Of a DNA stretch of 64,000 nt, positions 1 through 11,880 are shown in pieces. A model generated the notes under the pieces. That model was not told the DNA's origin. It worked only from the letters and a program-made list of their open reading frames with translations, and did not search any database. The number at the start of each line of letters is the position of its first letter. The stretch's first letter is position 1. Origin of the DNA: Xanthostigma xanthostigma (Eukaryota > Arthropoda > Insecta > Raphidioptera > Raphidiidae); the NCBI GenBank assembly GCA_963575645.1, contig OY754466.1, positions 40,704,001 to 40,768,000 on the forward strand, read 5' to 3'. Made by a program: the position numbers and the translations under genes.

Positions 1-26
1 ATGGCAATAAACTACGAAGCAGGCTT
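1..26 (+). CDS. Possible exon end of an unidentified gene (partial)
   Basis: The first 26 bases end at a strong donor CTT|GTAAGT. In the frame that joins 7423-7539 in phase 0 they read GNKLRSRL. An alternative frame opens with ATG at base 1. Without upstream sequence neither can be proven. Confidence 0.35.
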
Positions 27-2549
27 GTAAGTCAAACATTGGATGCTTTGATATTACTGCGATTGTATTTTCGAAATTCTAAATAGTTTTTTTGTGTTGT
101 CTTTTGAATTTCTAGCAAAAGTAATGTTTTTTTTTTGTTTTGTCTATTTTCTTTCCTTACTATATTGTCATTTGTGTTGTGCAACGATATTAAAAACATT
201 TTTTAAGTAATTACTCAAGTTTTTTTTTTCATTTCAGCCTAATTAGTAACCACATAGTCTAATCCCGGAATAGCCCCGGGATCCCGGGATTACACATCAA
301 AAATCCCGTAATCCCGGGATTGAAAAACATGCTCGGGATTGTATTCTCTACCTGTAGTACACATTCGCCGAGAGATACCGAGACTAAGCGAACGCGAATG
401 TGTTAGTGGAAGTTTTGGGTTAGGATAAAACATTATTATTTTGCGATTTTTTTTACGTGTACACTAACGCCATCGGTCGGATTTTTGGGTAAAAAATTTT
501 AACAAAAAGAGCAAGGAGTATTGTGCAGTGTATATTTATTCTTTAACTAACTTTTCTACCTGACAATTTGCTTGGTGAATTGAAAGTACATTTTATTCTA
601 AAGGAATTTGTTCCTAGATTAGTAACTTCTATCTTTAATAGTGTTTGGTGAATATTTGCATTAATCACACAAATTACCGAGACTCGTGAAATGTCTAGGA
701 TTTGATGTCAGTAGGCAGATAAGTACAAACAAATTGGCGGAATTTTTAACTACCTTTAGAGCGTTGATTTTAACGAGCATCTGCTAAAATCTGATTTTTT
801 CATGGCGTCAGTTACACAAGTGTTAATAATACTGGATCGGTGTGATATAGCATCATATAAAAAAATACAGATATAATATAAAGATAGATTGAATGTAAGA
901 ATAGAAGGATGAGCGGAGGGTGAAGACCCCTGGGTAGATAATAGTATAGCCTTTGACTTGCTACTGAAATTCCTTCACTCCACGAGACTGCCAACTGCTG
1001 GCGACTGAAGGAGTGACTTCTTTATGAAGGCAGATGAGGCATTAATAAACCTCTGTGTATCAAAACAAATTCTTCTCTTAATTACCATCCTCGGCAAAAA
1101 AAAAAGATATCGCCGCCTTCAGTTCAAAACTCTGCTCGCACTAATTTTAATAGAGTTGGCGCTTCTCAAACTCTCATCAATTATACACTGAACAAAAAAG
1201 ACACGTTATATCGAGAATTTTATATTTCTCAGACAAATACTTTTTTTATACTTGGATTATTACAAAGTTGTGTTTAAAAAAATCGCCTGTGACAGACGGA
1301 CGATCGGATACCGAAGTGATTCCACAAGTGTTGCGTTTGAGACTGAACACTAAAAACAGTACTTTAATAGTGACACAGTAACCATGGTAACACTTTACAA
1401 ATATTTAAGATTGCTATGATTATTACGTTACCAGTGTAAGTAAGTACACAAGTTAGTAAAACTTTATTTTACTTTCTGCTTTTACGAAACCGTCTTTCAT
1501 GATGCGAAATCAATAAAATATAGGATAGAAGTCTATGAACCTGATAATAACTTGAAAGAACTTCAAAATAACACACAGCCCAACATAAACGTAGCTAGGT
1601 TACAATCAAAATGACGTCACGCCGGAATCCAACATGGCGAACAGCGTTTCAGACTTTTGAAGAACAGATTAAAAAATAGAATTGTTAAAATTGAATTATA
1701 TAATTTATATTGCATTATTATGAATAGAAATTAACATTTCTCGTTTGCTTTTTACAAAATCTATCAAGAATATGTACTATTAGATTGTTTTCTTACATGG
1801 TGCAAAATACCCTATTACTGATATTGATTAATGTAATTAACAAAATATGTATTTAAATGTTTTTTTCATCCAGGTATAAAAAGGGACCTTTTCCTTAATT
1901 ATTTGTAATGTTGAAGCACTTCTGCGGCATCTAATTATAACCCAAAACTACTCGTATTATATCATACAATAGCATCGTTTTTCTTTCTCCATCATCTTCT
2001 TGCCGTCATCCGTCTCCATTCACAGTTTGTAATCGACTAACAAAATTAATAATTCTTTCATTCTTCATCTAACACACACATATAGCATAAAAAACAAGCC
2101 TACTCGTTCTATTATTTCGTAATAAAAACGCTAATGATCCAATGCAAGCATTTAAAAAATTCCTGCACCATTAATACAAAGAATGGATATAGGCAATGAT
2201 GTGACTATATTGTACTAGCCTGATAATACACAAAAACGTTTATCGAATTATAATCAAAGAGAATTAGAAATTTTGAAAAACCCACGACGAATGTAAACGT
2301 TGTAATTTAAAAAGGATTAAATAAAATTTTAAGACCTTCCGACTAAACGAAGGTAAGTAACCAATATTTTATCTTCAGTAAGGATCATGGAGATTGTTAG
2401 AACAATTTACCACCATTTAACCAGCTTGAGGCCATGAAGATGAATTTAAAACGTTGGCCACTAGCGTAACATTGATAAAGCTTATTTCATTTTCTTGGTC
2501 CTCAACCAATACCTTCTTTCATCGTGCAATATTTTAATTCATTTCAGGG
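27..2549. other. Non-coding, probably intron or intergenic
   Basis: AT-rich sequence with no convincing open frame. A CCCGGGAT-rich patch near 260-345 is listed separately. The rest shows only short hairpins and homopolymer runs. Confidence 0.5.
262..345. repeat. ATCCCGGGATT repeat patch, probable MITE fragment
   Basis: Several copies of the palindromic word AATCCCGGGATT in both orientations within 85 bp of otherwise AT-rich DNA. This resembles the subterminal repeat arrays of hAT elements seen elsewhere in the window, but no terminal repeats or target duplication are visible. Confidence 0.4.
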
Positions 2550-3088
2550 CAGCGATTGGCAGTTCCCAATGAATTTTCTTTGATTATTTACCTCCAGGAA
2601 GCAGTATCTTGTCACGTGGGCGACATGAACAAACACCCACAAGCCAACACGGCGTCATTTTGCTCAGTTAGACAACAGACACGTTTGGAACTCTTACTGC
2701 GCGCGCACCAGATCTATCCACAAAACAAGCTTGAAAAGACGTCTCATGTGAAGCGAGCACATAAAAGCAATCAAGAAAATCAGCGCTAGAAAACTAGTAA
2801 GCAAATCTGACAAGGAATCTAGCAACGTTTCAAGCCTCTTGTGCAAAACACAGGAAATAATTCTTTTTGCACTGTACTGAAACACATACCATTTTATTGG
2901 AAGGCACATAAAAATCCGATACTGCAGCCGCTAAATATAACAGAGTACAAGATCTAAACTGTTGTAAATATTCACAAACTCCTCGAAGCAACCACAAATA
3001 CTCCGACACACTTGTAAAACTTACGTAAATCAGACGCCCTGATTTTTCTGCTTCTTTTGCAAATCCAGCTTCGTGTGCAGCGGCCTTA
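2550..3088. mobile_element. Non-autonomous TIR element, GGCCGCTGCACACGAGGC family (copy 1)
   Basis: Its right end is the terminal motif (reverse complement of AAGGCCGCTGCACACGA). The body shares stretches such as GGAAGCAGTATCTTGTCACG and GCGCACCAGATCTATCCAC with copies near 43.6, 46.8 and 58.6-59.5 kb. A TTAA foldback sits directly against its right end. Confidence 0.55.
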
Positions 3089-3089
3089 A

Positions 3090-3500
3090 GAGTATTCGTC
3101 CCTGCAAATACCTCCTGCACCCTTCATCTCAAATCCCCTCGCCTAAAAACGGTTCGCGCTCTCCCGACGCTATTTTTAAAGCTAGAGGGTTCTGGTAAAC
3201 GCCAAATGAAAGACAAAGAATCAGACTATAGATCCTTCAGGCGAATTTTTTGAAAAAAAATTCCTGAAAAAACCTTTTGAAAAAAATAATAAGTTACGTA
3301 ATATTTCACACGTAGGCGAAACTGTTTTTCAAAAAATTCGCCTGAAGGATCTGTAGTCTGATTCTTTGTCTTTCTGCATTTGGCGTTTACCAGAACCCTC
3401 TAGCTTTAAAAATAGCGTCGGGAGAGCGTGAACCGTTTTTAGGCGAGGGGAAAAGATTTGAGATGAAGGGTGCAGGGGGTATTTGCAGGGACGAATACTC
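3090..3500. mobile_element. TTAA-flanked foldback MITE (copy 1)
   Basis: Long inverted arms (about 170 bp each) begin GAGTATTCGTCCCTGCAAAT and end with its complement. TTAA lies on both sides (3086-3089, 3501-3504). A second copy at 47792-48178 has the same ends and the same TTAA. TTAA may be the target duplication (piggyBac-like) or part of the terminal repeat. No coding capacity. Confidence 0.75.
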
Positions 3501-3504
3501 TTAA

Positions 3505-4118
3505 GAATTCTTGCTGTCATCCGTTCTTCGTTGATCATTGGATAGAGTCGTTTGTGTTGCAGACCGGATCTGGAATATGATGACCGACCATTGTGGTGTT
3601 GTTCGAACGGCGCGCAAAGCTTTTGTTGTCGGCAAAATGTCGTTAATTACTTTTACATTGTGTCTACATGAACACTTTGTAATAATGCCACTGTATTGTA
3701 CGTGTATTTGTGGGCAATATCCTCCTATCATTAGCATCCAACGCTGTTCGCTGTTCACACAATACACTCTCTCGTCGTCGTAACTAAAAGCACGACGCTG
3801 TTAAATGGACCAATCATAAAATATTGCGTCCTTATGTCACACATAAAATATATTTGACTATACAACTCTATAGTTATAACAAAATCTTGCTAGCAACTAA
3901 AATGTACTTTGCTTTAGTTTTTGATGATAAAAATATAAACAAGCTTTGAATAATGCCAAAAAATTAATTTAGGTAGATATGTTAATAATTAATTGATAAG
4001 ATCATAGCCCTCCACTTATCAGGATTATATTCTCTCATTTAGTTTTAATAGATCCATAATTCATAGTTAGATCCATAATAATCTATAGATCTAATGACCT
4101 TTGATGTCGATGCGTCTA
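3505..4118. other. No gene recognised
   Basis: A moderately GC-rich stretch (3540-3790) is open for about 80 codons on both strands, but has no recognisable motif or splice structure. The remainder is AT-rich. Confidence 0.4.
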
Positions 4119-4432
4119 TAATAGTCCGGGGGCCAGCGACCTATTTAGGTCGTCCATTTCCGCGCGGCTGAAAAACTCGTAAAATGCTCAGACAGTGGTA
4201 CCATATAGCATAGTGGCCGTCAGCTGCGCCAGTATCGGTGGAATAGCCTCCCACGCACGGTTAAAAAGATAATATTTTTTATATCCAAATCTTTGACATA
4301 CGTCTGTTAGGTACATAGGTATCCATGACTACTTATTAAAAAATTGTTCGTTATTAATTTTTCATTAAAATTCGATAATTCAAACTCCATTCTATTAGAA
4401 AGTAGATATTATACTAATTAATTTTTTAGATT

Positions 4433-4473
4433 ATTTCTAAAGAAGATCCAAATCCGGATCGAAACGTCATCTA
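4433..4473 (+). ncRNA. Hammerhead-like motif, degenerate (CTAAAGA)
   Basis: Same stem II (GATCC/GGATC) and GAAACGTC as the intact partner at 5357-5396, but the core reads CTAAAGA instead of CTGANGA, and stem I fails. A mutated relic. Confidence 0.4.
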
Positions 4474-5356
4474 GTGAAATATTGATTTATAATTTATTAT
4501 TATTTGTCAATATAGGTATAGTCTGAAAAAAAATGGTCGATAATTTTATTTATTTGAATAATATTTTTTATCATTACCTATAGATTGAAAACTTGTCAAA
4601 AGATAGTTGTTAATGATCTTTCATAAAAAAAAACGTCAGCTGGCTGTACGATGGTGGATGTTACGTCAGCTGATCATACGAACTTGACGAAATTAAATAT
4701 GAATTCAGTCATTTCCTATCACATGAAACTTTGTCAAAAAGTAGTTTCTATAATATTTAAAATAAATAAAATCGTCAGCTGCTTGTATATTGGAGGAAAG
4801 ATTGTCAGTTGATACAAAAAAGGGTGTGGTAGAAGAGACAGTTGGGAACGTCGATCGCGCTTTTAAATAGCCTGGCTGACGTGTTTTTCCCCAGCAAATT
4901 GCCAGCTGATACACATTTTCAAACGTAAAGAAATAACGTATCTGAATTTGTTTGATACCATGCTCTTTGCGCGTACAGCATATAAATGTGTGTTCTTGAG
5001 TTCCATTTAAAATACGTTAAAATTTGTATAGATATTTAGTTTAAATAAATGAAAACAGACGTAAACGAATGAATAAATTATTATTTCTAATTAGAAATTG
5101 TATGGATTTCTGTTTTGAGACAAATTAACTGTAAATTAATAATGTTTGTTTTATATATTAAGAATTTCTTATATCACGTGAGGTGACGCGGGTAATGGGA
5201 TCGTATTCAATATGATATTTGCTATTCGTTGCCATGGTTAGCTACATAATATTATTCAAATCTTTGATTAACGTCTGATTAGAACTCTTCAATAAATAAA
5301 ATTATCGACCAAATTTTCCAGACAATATATTAACAAACAATATAAAAAAATTAATA

Positions 5357-5396
5357 CATTAACGTTTCGATCCGGATTTGGATCTTCTTCAGAACG
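5357..5396 (-). ncRNA. Minimal hammerhead ribozyme-like motif
   Basis: On the minus strand: CGTT, CTGAAGA, stem II GATCC-loop-GGATC, GAAACGTT, AATG. The core fits CUGANGA...GAAA. AC/GU can form a two-pair stem III, T is the cleavage-site H17, and CGTT pairs with AATG (one G-U) as stem I. Activity is not shown. Confidence 0.6.
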
Positions 5397-5866
5397 GATC
5401 TAAAAATATAAAAAAAATAATTAATAATTAGTTTCTATTTACTTTGAATGGAATTCGTGATAGATATTTTTAAAATATAAATATTGAAAAAATAATAACA
5501 AACAATGTTTTATTATGTAGTCATGGAAATATTATGTTCCACCTCATGTAAAAATTAATCAAAGCATGCCGAACTAGTTTATTTCTGACAGATTTATAAA
5601 ACAAAAGAGCGGCTGATTTCTTTAATTTCAAAATATTTCCGAAGCTATAAAGCTACCTATTCCCCCGATAGTGCCGCAGCTGACGGCCACGATGCTACAT
5701 AGTACAACTGTCTAAAGCTTTTTACGAGTCTTTGAGGCATGCGGAAATTGGTAAGAAAAACCTGTTACTGGCCCCCGGACTATAAGTAACTATAGATTTA
5801 AAAAAATATCAACAACTGCAAAAGCCAGAAATATTCTTTCAGTTACTCTGCTGGAATTATATTTAA

Positions 5867-6514
5867 CTAGCGGTCCCGTCCGGTTTCACCCGGGTGCAAA
5901 AGAACGAATGGGGAAGGGAGGGACATGAGTACGCACATTCATCTTAGTTTATCGAGATGAATGTAATGTAATAAATTTCTTTAAAATCAATAATTACTGT
6001 AATTAATAAAATATAATAAATATTTAATTGAAAACACTGTAGGATAATTATTTTTATATAGGTATACCTACCTATAGTTATAACAGTTTTCAAATAAGCT
6101 ATTAATTATAGATTTATTTAATTTTAATTAGTCGTAAATAAAATTAAAATAAATTTAAATGTAAGCTTTAGAAGCGAAGCAATGTGGAAAATAAAAAAAA
6201 AAATAAAACGACCCTGATATTAACAGACACATGCTCTACCGACTGACCTAGCCGGGCTTGTGAATGTACGACTTATTGATAATATGTAGTTACGGCATTT
6301 CACCTGAATAGAAGCTATTTTTGAGATACATTTTTTCATTGATGCTCCGCTCCTATTGGTTGTAGCGTGATATTATATAGCCTATAGCCTTCCTGGATAA
6401 ATGGGCTATCCAACAAAAAAAAATCAATTTGAACCAGTAGTTTCTGAGATTAGCGCGTTCAACCAACCAACCAAACAAACAAACTCTTCAGCTTCATATA
6501 GGTATTAGTATAGA
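5867..6514 (-). mobile_element. Non-autonomous Helitron with degenerate tRNA-like core
   Basis: Read on the minus strand it starts TCTATACTAATA after an A, and ends with a CCCGGGTGAAACCGG hairpin about 12 nt before CTAG, followed by T. This is the Helitron layout (A|TC...CTAG|T, no target duplication). The 6209-6261 part is a decayed copy of the tRNA-like core seen in sister copies. Confidence 0.8.
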
Positions 6515-6641
6515 TTATCAGGCTACTTTAAGGGTTGATATTTTTTTCAGAATACTTTCAAAATTAAAATTTAATCTTTTGTAAAGATTAAAATGTGGGT
6601 ACTGTTAAAATTTTAATAAAATAAAAGACCGAAATACAAAT

Positions 6642-7149
6642 GACCCCGCACAAACCATATGGGATTTGGTTCTCAGTTAAATTAGTCGCAAATGATTTCA
6701 TTTTATAATTAAAAGTTCACTAAAAAAAGTGTTCATGGGCGCATAGCGTAAAAACCAATAGATATGTTTAGCGAGATTTTAGATGTAGGGATATCCATTG
6801 AATTCACAAACATGTTCCATGTTCAACTTGTGTGCTTTTTTTAGAAATAGAAAAATAGTCGAAAACTAGGTAATGTTGGAAGGTGTCACCTGTATAATAT
6901 AATAATTGTCATATTCGAATTCAGCGCACTCGAAAACATATTTCTAGAGCTTAGGATTTTTTAAGACTTTGAATTCAATGGACATACCTATATCTAAAAT
7001 CTCACTAAATATATCTGTAGCTAAAAATCTATTGGTTTGTAGGCTATGCGCCCATGGACACTTTTTCTTAGTGACCTTTAAACTATAAAATAAATCCATT
7101 TTCGATCAATTTAACCGAGAACCAAATCTCATAAGGTTTGTGCGAGGTC
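6642..7149. mobile_element. Foldback element, arms about 200 bp
   Basis: GACCCCGCACAAACCATATG on the left is mirrored by CATAAGGTTTGTGCGAGGTC on the right, and the arms pair far inward. A relic of the same family at 45540-46330 is split by a Helitron. Confidence 0.7.
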
Positions 7150-7422
7150 CTTTCTAAAAATAATAGTTTGCGTATACGAACTTACTAAAGGGTATATTTG
7201 ATTTTGTGCAAATGTTGGATCGATAATATTTCAACTATGAAAAAAATTATGATTTTAAGGAGTATATTAGGGGTTAGTTTTTCTTATTTTGTCGCGTATT
7301 AGCATAATATATATTATATTGTCGGCAGGGTTTTGATACTGCAATCCGAGTTTTTTTTTTTTTTTTTGTTTAGATCTTGATGGAGATAAAACAAATCGGA
7401 TTATTCGTTTTTACTTTCTCAG

Positions 7423-7539
7423 GGTATGAAAAGTCAGCTTGTTCAATTGAAATCAAACTACAGTGTGGTCTCAACACCTTTACAGAGAGGGAGAATACAA
7501 AGTGCAGTAATTGTGGATTATGAACAAGCGGAAGTACTG
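7423..7539 (+). CDS. Candidate 39-codon exon of an unidentified gene
   Basis: A clean acceptor (TTTTTACTTTCTCAG) leads into 39 open codons, GMKSQLVQLKSNYSVV through VDYEQAEVL, followed by donor CTG|GTATAT, phase 0 on both sides. Without splicing the frame stops at 7558-7560, so it could also be a terminal exon. The composition is more GC-rich and less repetitive than the flanks. I do not recognise the family. Confidence 0.45.
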
Positions 7540-7945
7540 GTATATACAATAATTATTTAATTTACTTCATTTTAATTACCCATTGCGTTTATCATTACCT
7601 ACCTTCAATACTCTACATATACTTACTTACCACTGAAGCAGCGCCGGCTCTACATCGAACCAAAAAGGTACACTGTAATGTGAGTAGGTATTTATTAAAA
7701 TGTTTATACTATTTAGGCTTCAATACCCGTCTGTCTGTCATAGTATCTCATGAACCGTAATAGATAGAGAGTTGAAATGTTCACAGAGTGTGTATTTCTA
7801 TTGCCGCTATAACAACAAATAATGAAAAATCAAGATGGCGAAGTTCAAAATGGCCGCCATGTAAATTAGAAAAAAATATCTCCGGTTAAGCTGATATTAG
7901 CATACGTGTACAGTCCTATTAATAATCTGCGAAAATCGTTTAAAT

Positions 7946-8107
7946 ATTTCATTGAAATCCCCAAATAGTCTAGGTATAACTGTCTTTAATAAACTTCCCC
8001 AAAACATTAAAAAATCCGATAAACTCTCTAAGTTTAAGAAATACTTAAAAGAATTCCTACTTACAACCGCATTTTATGAACTGGATGACTTTTTAAGTTA
8101 TGAATGA
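7946..8107 (+). pseudogene. LINE reverse-transcriptase ORF, C-terminal 53 codons
   Basis: It reads ITVFNKLPQNIKK, then KFKKYLKEFLLTTAFYELDD and a stop. The FNKLP...K-F...FL...YxLDDFL pattern is the usual C-terminus of non-LTR retrotransposon ORF2. A 3' tail ends in an AAT simple repeat. The 5' part is absent, as expected of target-primed 5' truncation. Confidence 0.72.
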
Positions 8108-8166
8108 TGGAGTTCTTGATGGACCTACTAAAAATGACGATTGTACCCAGTCTTTGGCACCACAAA

Positions 8167-8203
8167 TAAATAATAATAATAATTATTATTATTATTATTA
8201 TTA
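8167..8203. repeat. AAT/ATT microsatellite
   Basis: A run of AAT that switches to ATT, giving a short palindrome, at the tail of the LINE fragment. Confidence 0.8.
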
Positions 8204-9136
8204 TGGCGAATTTCAAAATGGCCCGCCATGTAAATTAGAAAAAAATTTTCCGATTAAGCTGATATCGAACATGCGTGTTCAGTCCTATTAAATTTACATG
8301 AGAATGAAAAATAAAACCAAAACGGCAAATTTCTAAATGCCCGCCATGTAAATTAAAAAAAATCCGATTCAGCTGGTATCAGTCATGCGTGTAAAAAGTA
8401 CAGTGTTATATCTTGTACGATAGTCCGACTCGCACTTGACCGGTTTTTAAATTTCATTATTACTTTTTACTTCCCACTTTTGCGGTAGTGAAGTCTAAAT
8501 TATTTTCATCGGGATTGCCCGTTTTAATACCCTGCGAATCTTTTCCACCTGCCATATCACCGATAAGTAAATATGACAGATTATCTTAGGTGCAGAATGT
8601 TTTTGAAAAAGTTTTTATCAGTTAAATTTGATTAAACAAATCTAAAATATTTTTTTATCAACAATATAAGATTTAGGTAAGAGTAAGATAACTTGCTATG
8701 CAAAATATCCACTGGAAATTCACAATTATTGTTTTATATAATATATAACAGCGTTATTGGTCGTTTTAAGTGCGGAAAATTAATTTTTATAAATTAATTT
8801 AAAAAAATTAAATATGGTATAGTAAATATATTATTTACTATAGCGATCGCTATCTTGTCTTATATAGTGATAAGAAAAGAGAAAGTTATATATACCTGTA
8901 CCTATGATAAACAAAGATAGAAATATCAATTGGTTGGAATGAAATACAATTGAACGTTCAGGGCAGAGTCGTATTTGGAAATTTTAATTTATAAAACGAA
9001 TTTTAAATTTAAAACTCACATTTTCATGAAGATTGAAAACCACCGCTTTTTTTGATAAAGGGGTATGCGAATTGTCTCGCAGTGAAACGGGAAGGGGCAA
9101 ATGTGGAGTTTTTAAAAAAACAATTCCGGGGTGAAC

Positions 9137-9472
9137 TGTAGTGGATACATCAGTAAGTAGGCTATAATTACGTATATCATTTGAAATGTAGAACTGCAAG
9201 ATATGTTAATTTAAAGCGGTTATAGTAATAATCGTTCTAGTTAATAACGCGACGTTTGCATTTTGAATGATATAAATATATGTGTATTTGGAAGGAAGGA
9301 AGAAGTGAGGTGGTGGACGCACGTGGCTATGCCAGCGCTAGCTGGCGTAGGTCAACGTTGGTAAAGTAAATAAAGCAATATTAAACCAAATTTAAAGAGT
9401 ATTACTAATTTAAAAGAACCTGATAACCACCAACACTACATGGCGACCCTGCCAGTCAATACCAACACTACA
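9137..9472 (+). repeat. 5' LTR
   Basis: 336 bp, TG...CA, with an AATAAA near 9370. By eye it is identical to the 3' LTR, implying a recent insertion. Its last 60 bp already hold one internal copy of the CACTACATGGCGAC unit. Confidence 0.9.
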
Positions 9473-9580
9473 TGGCGATCCTGCCAGTTAACGGCAACAC
9501 TACATGGCGACTTGCCAGTTCAAGCCAACAATACATAGCAATCTTGCCAGCTCAAGGCAACAATACATAGCAACAGTCAG
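9429..9580 (+). repeat. Tandem LTR-end/primer-site units (~32 bp)
   Basis: About five copies of CAACACTACATGGCGACCCT with variations run across the LTR boundary into the leader. Later copies decay (ACATAGCAATCTTGCCAG). Each unit contains a potential primer-binding sequence. Confidence 0.8.
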
Positions 9581-9833
9581 CATCAACTTGGCAGTTAAAG
9601 GCAACAATAAAGGAAAACAATACAACACAGACAGCTCGATGAAAATCAACAACAACAACATTATCAAGACGATAACAGCAACCAGTCGATGGACAATCAA
9701 CGATCTGAAGAAAGTCCATCATCTGAAGAAGACAGATCATCAACTAACAGCCAACGGCGTGAAAGAAAAGATTCACAAAACGATTGTCAACGACATCAAA
9801 ATAACAAGCAAGACCTGCGCAACATTCAAGTAA
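9504..9833 (+). CDS. Low-complexity open frame in the LTR element leader (109 codons), doubtful
   Basis: It starts in the tandem primer-site units (MATCQFKPTIHS) and continues with Asn/Lys/Thr-rich sequence. There is no zinc knuckle or capsid motif. It may be a decayed gag start or a chance frame in a stop-poor stretch. Confidence 0.2.
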   Translation: MATCQFKPTIHSNLASSRQQYIATVSINLAVKGNNKGKQYNTDSSMKINNNNIIKTITATSRWTINDLKKVHHLKKTDHQLTANGVKEKIHKTIVNDIKITSKTCATFK

Positions 9834-11428
9834 ACAATGTAAGACATTTTTTTTTAGAATATACGCACTAATTAATAATAAGTAATTTTTTTTTGAAAGC
9901 GCAGCAAAATAATTTTATGTTGATAAAGAAATAATTAATTTATGTACAATTCAAATTGATGTTACAGTAGTAAAATTTTGCAGAATTGGTTGAATTTTTC
10001 TTTAATAATATATATAAGTATTCAAATTAGATTCGATATGTCTGAGATTGGCTTTTATTTGCAACATTTTAAGATTATTGAAACTGTGTAAAGAATTTGC
10101 TACGTGGTCACTTAGAGCTGAAAAGATTTTTGTAATAGGAATTTTCTGTTGAATTATAAGAAATTTAAATATCGTTTGTTCATTGAAAATTGAAATTAGT
10201 AAATTCCGTTTTTTTTTAAATTTATTGAGTTATCTTTTTGAATATTAATAATTATTTAAGTTTATTAATGGCTAATTTCGAGAAATGCGTTGTATTTTAT
10301 AAAGAATTTTATATAAAGGGACAGTCAGCACTATTAACATTGTTTTGTGAAGTATGATTTTTTTGTGAATTTGTTAATTTATTATTTTGATGGATTTATA
10401 AGTGAATTTGAGAGGATAAGAAAGTTAACAAGTAGAATTTGACGAAATCAGTAAAGAATATTATTTTTGTGAAATTTTGGTTTACGTAATATAAATAAAT
10501 AAATAATGAAACAGAATTATCAATTAGATTATGAACCATAACTACCTTTTGATTTATCGAGTAATGATTTTAAAATAGAGTATTTGAAGTAAAGGATTTT
10601 TTTTTTACATGTTTGTTTTTGTATCAGGTTTTTGTTTAATCAAAAATGGTTAGCATTTATGTACCTAATTGAATTTTAAATGAAAATTTTAATCACGGGA
10701 AAACTTTTGTCTGTGAATATTTCTTTGGTGAATCACACTATAATATCGTAAATGTCACTCATATGTGTTATTGTTCTTCATAAATAATATTATAATCAGT
10801 AATTGTTAATTGCATATATGCAGCTAAAATATTTGATCTACTAATTTCACACGTAATAGGCAAATTGTAAAATGGCAACTCTGCACAATTCAGCAATAAA
10901 GAATACACGACCGCAAACAGAAACCTTAACAAAAACAACCATAGGCAGTTTAATGTTTATAACTAATAGATAAAATTACAGTCAGCAAAATTTTAATCAA
11001 AGATAGATGTAATAATTACAATTTTGGTCAGGGATGTAATAATTATAAATTTTTTAAAGAAATAGTCGACCTAATGGAAATTACTAAAATAATGAACCAA
11101 GATGTATGTATTTATAAATGAGACTGTTCCTCGGGAAGATTTCCAAATAATTGCAATTCTATTTTTCTAGATAAGTGAAATATTATTTTTGAATAGTTAG
11201 TTATTCAGTAGATACTTTGGATATTATAATTAGTAATAAATTAAGATATATTTATACTTATGAGAACATATTATATTAAAAGTATATAGAAGAATTATAT
11301 TGACAAGAATAAAGGAAGATATATATGTTATATTATTGTTATGACAAAGGAATAGGAAAATTGTATGATTAATTAATAAATCCTTTTACTCGATCGGCAT
11401 TCACGCGAGTCGTATTGTTGAGAGAATT

Positions 11429-11644
11429 GGAAAAATGATGTAAGAAAATGAATAATTGAAGGAATATGTATTAAAATAAATAATGAGAAAGAATTGAATA
11501 TTGAAGAAATAATAAAGAGACGAATATTAATAAAGTGGAAAAATGATGTAAGAAAATGAATAATTGGAGGAATATGTATTAAAATAAATATTGAGAAAGA
11601 ATTAAATAATGAAGAAATAATAAAGAGACGAATATTAATGAATT
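11429..11644 (+). repeat. 108-bp tandem repeat, two units
   Basis: GGAAAAATGATGTAAGAAAA recurs at 11429 and 11537 with a near-identical 108-bp body. A shorter relic follows at about 11661. It lies inside the LTR element. Confidence 0.75.
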
Positions 11645-11880
11645 GTAACAATTATATATAAAAGAAAATGAATATTGACGAAATATATATTAAAATGATT
11701 AAGACGAATTTAATGATTATTGAAAGAAAAAATGTGTTAATATCAATAATGAAACAAATTTTATTGTAATACTAATGTAATTTTTTTTGTATATTTAGGT
11801 TAAGAATTGTATTACTTATAAGTATGTAAAAACAAAACACATCCTTCGAATATGTTTTATTTTTAAAATTTCGGGGGAGG

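Larger units (their letters stand above)
4122..5782. mobile_element. Harbinger-like TIR element with long inverted arms, 1.66 kb
   Basis: Ends are TAGTCCGGGGGCCAG and its complement, flanked by TAA on both sides (4119-4121, 5783-5785), as expected of PIF/Harbinger. The arms continue imperfectly for more than 100 bp. The inner part contains a second inverted pair, each arm with a GATCCAAATCCGGATCGAAA hammerhead-like block. No transposase frame is seen. Confidence 0.7.
7831..8400 (+). repeat. Three degenerate ~90-bp direct repeats, interrupted by a LINE end
   Basis: Units near 7831-7922, 8203-8290 and 8321-8400 share GGCGAA-TTCAAAATGG-CCGCCATGTAAATTA, then an AAGCTGATAT block. The LINE fragment and AAT repeat (about 7926-8200) lie between units 1 and 2, so they arrived later. 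Confidence 0.65.

Noticed and set aside
8167..8203. CRISPR-like or regulatory repeat
   Set aside because: Simple AAT microsatellite at a LINE tail; the window is eukaryotic and has no CRISPR array.
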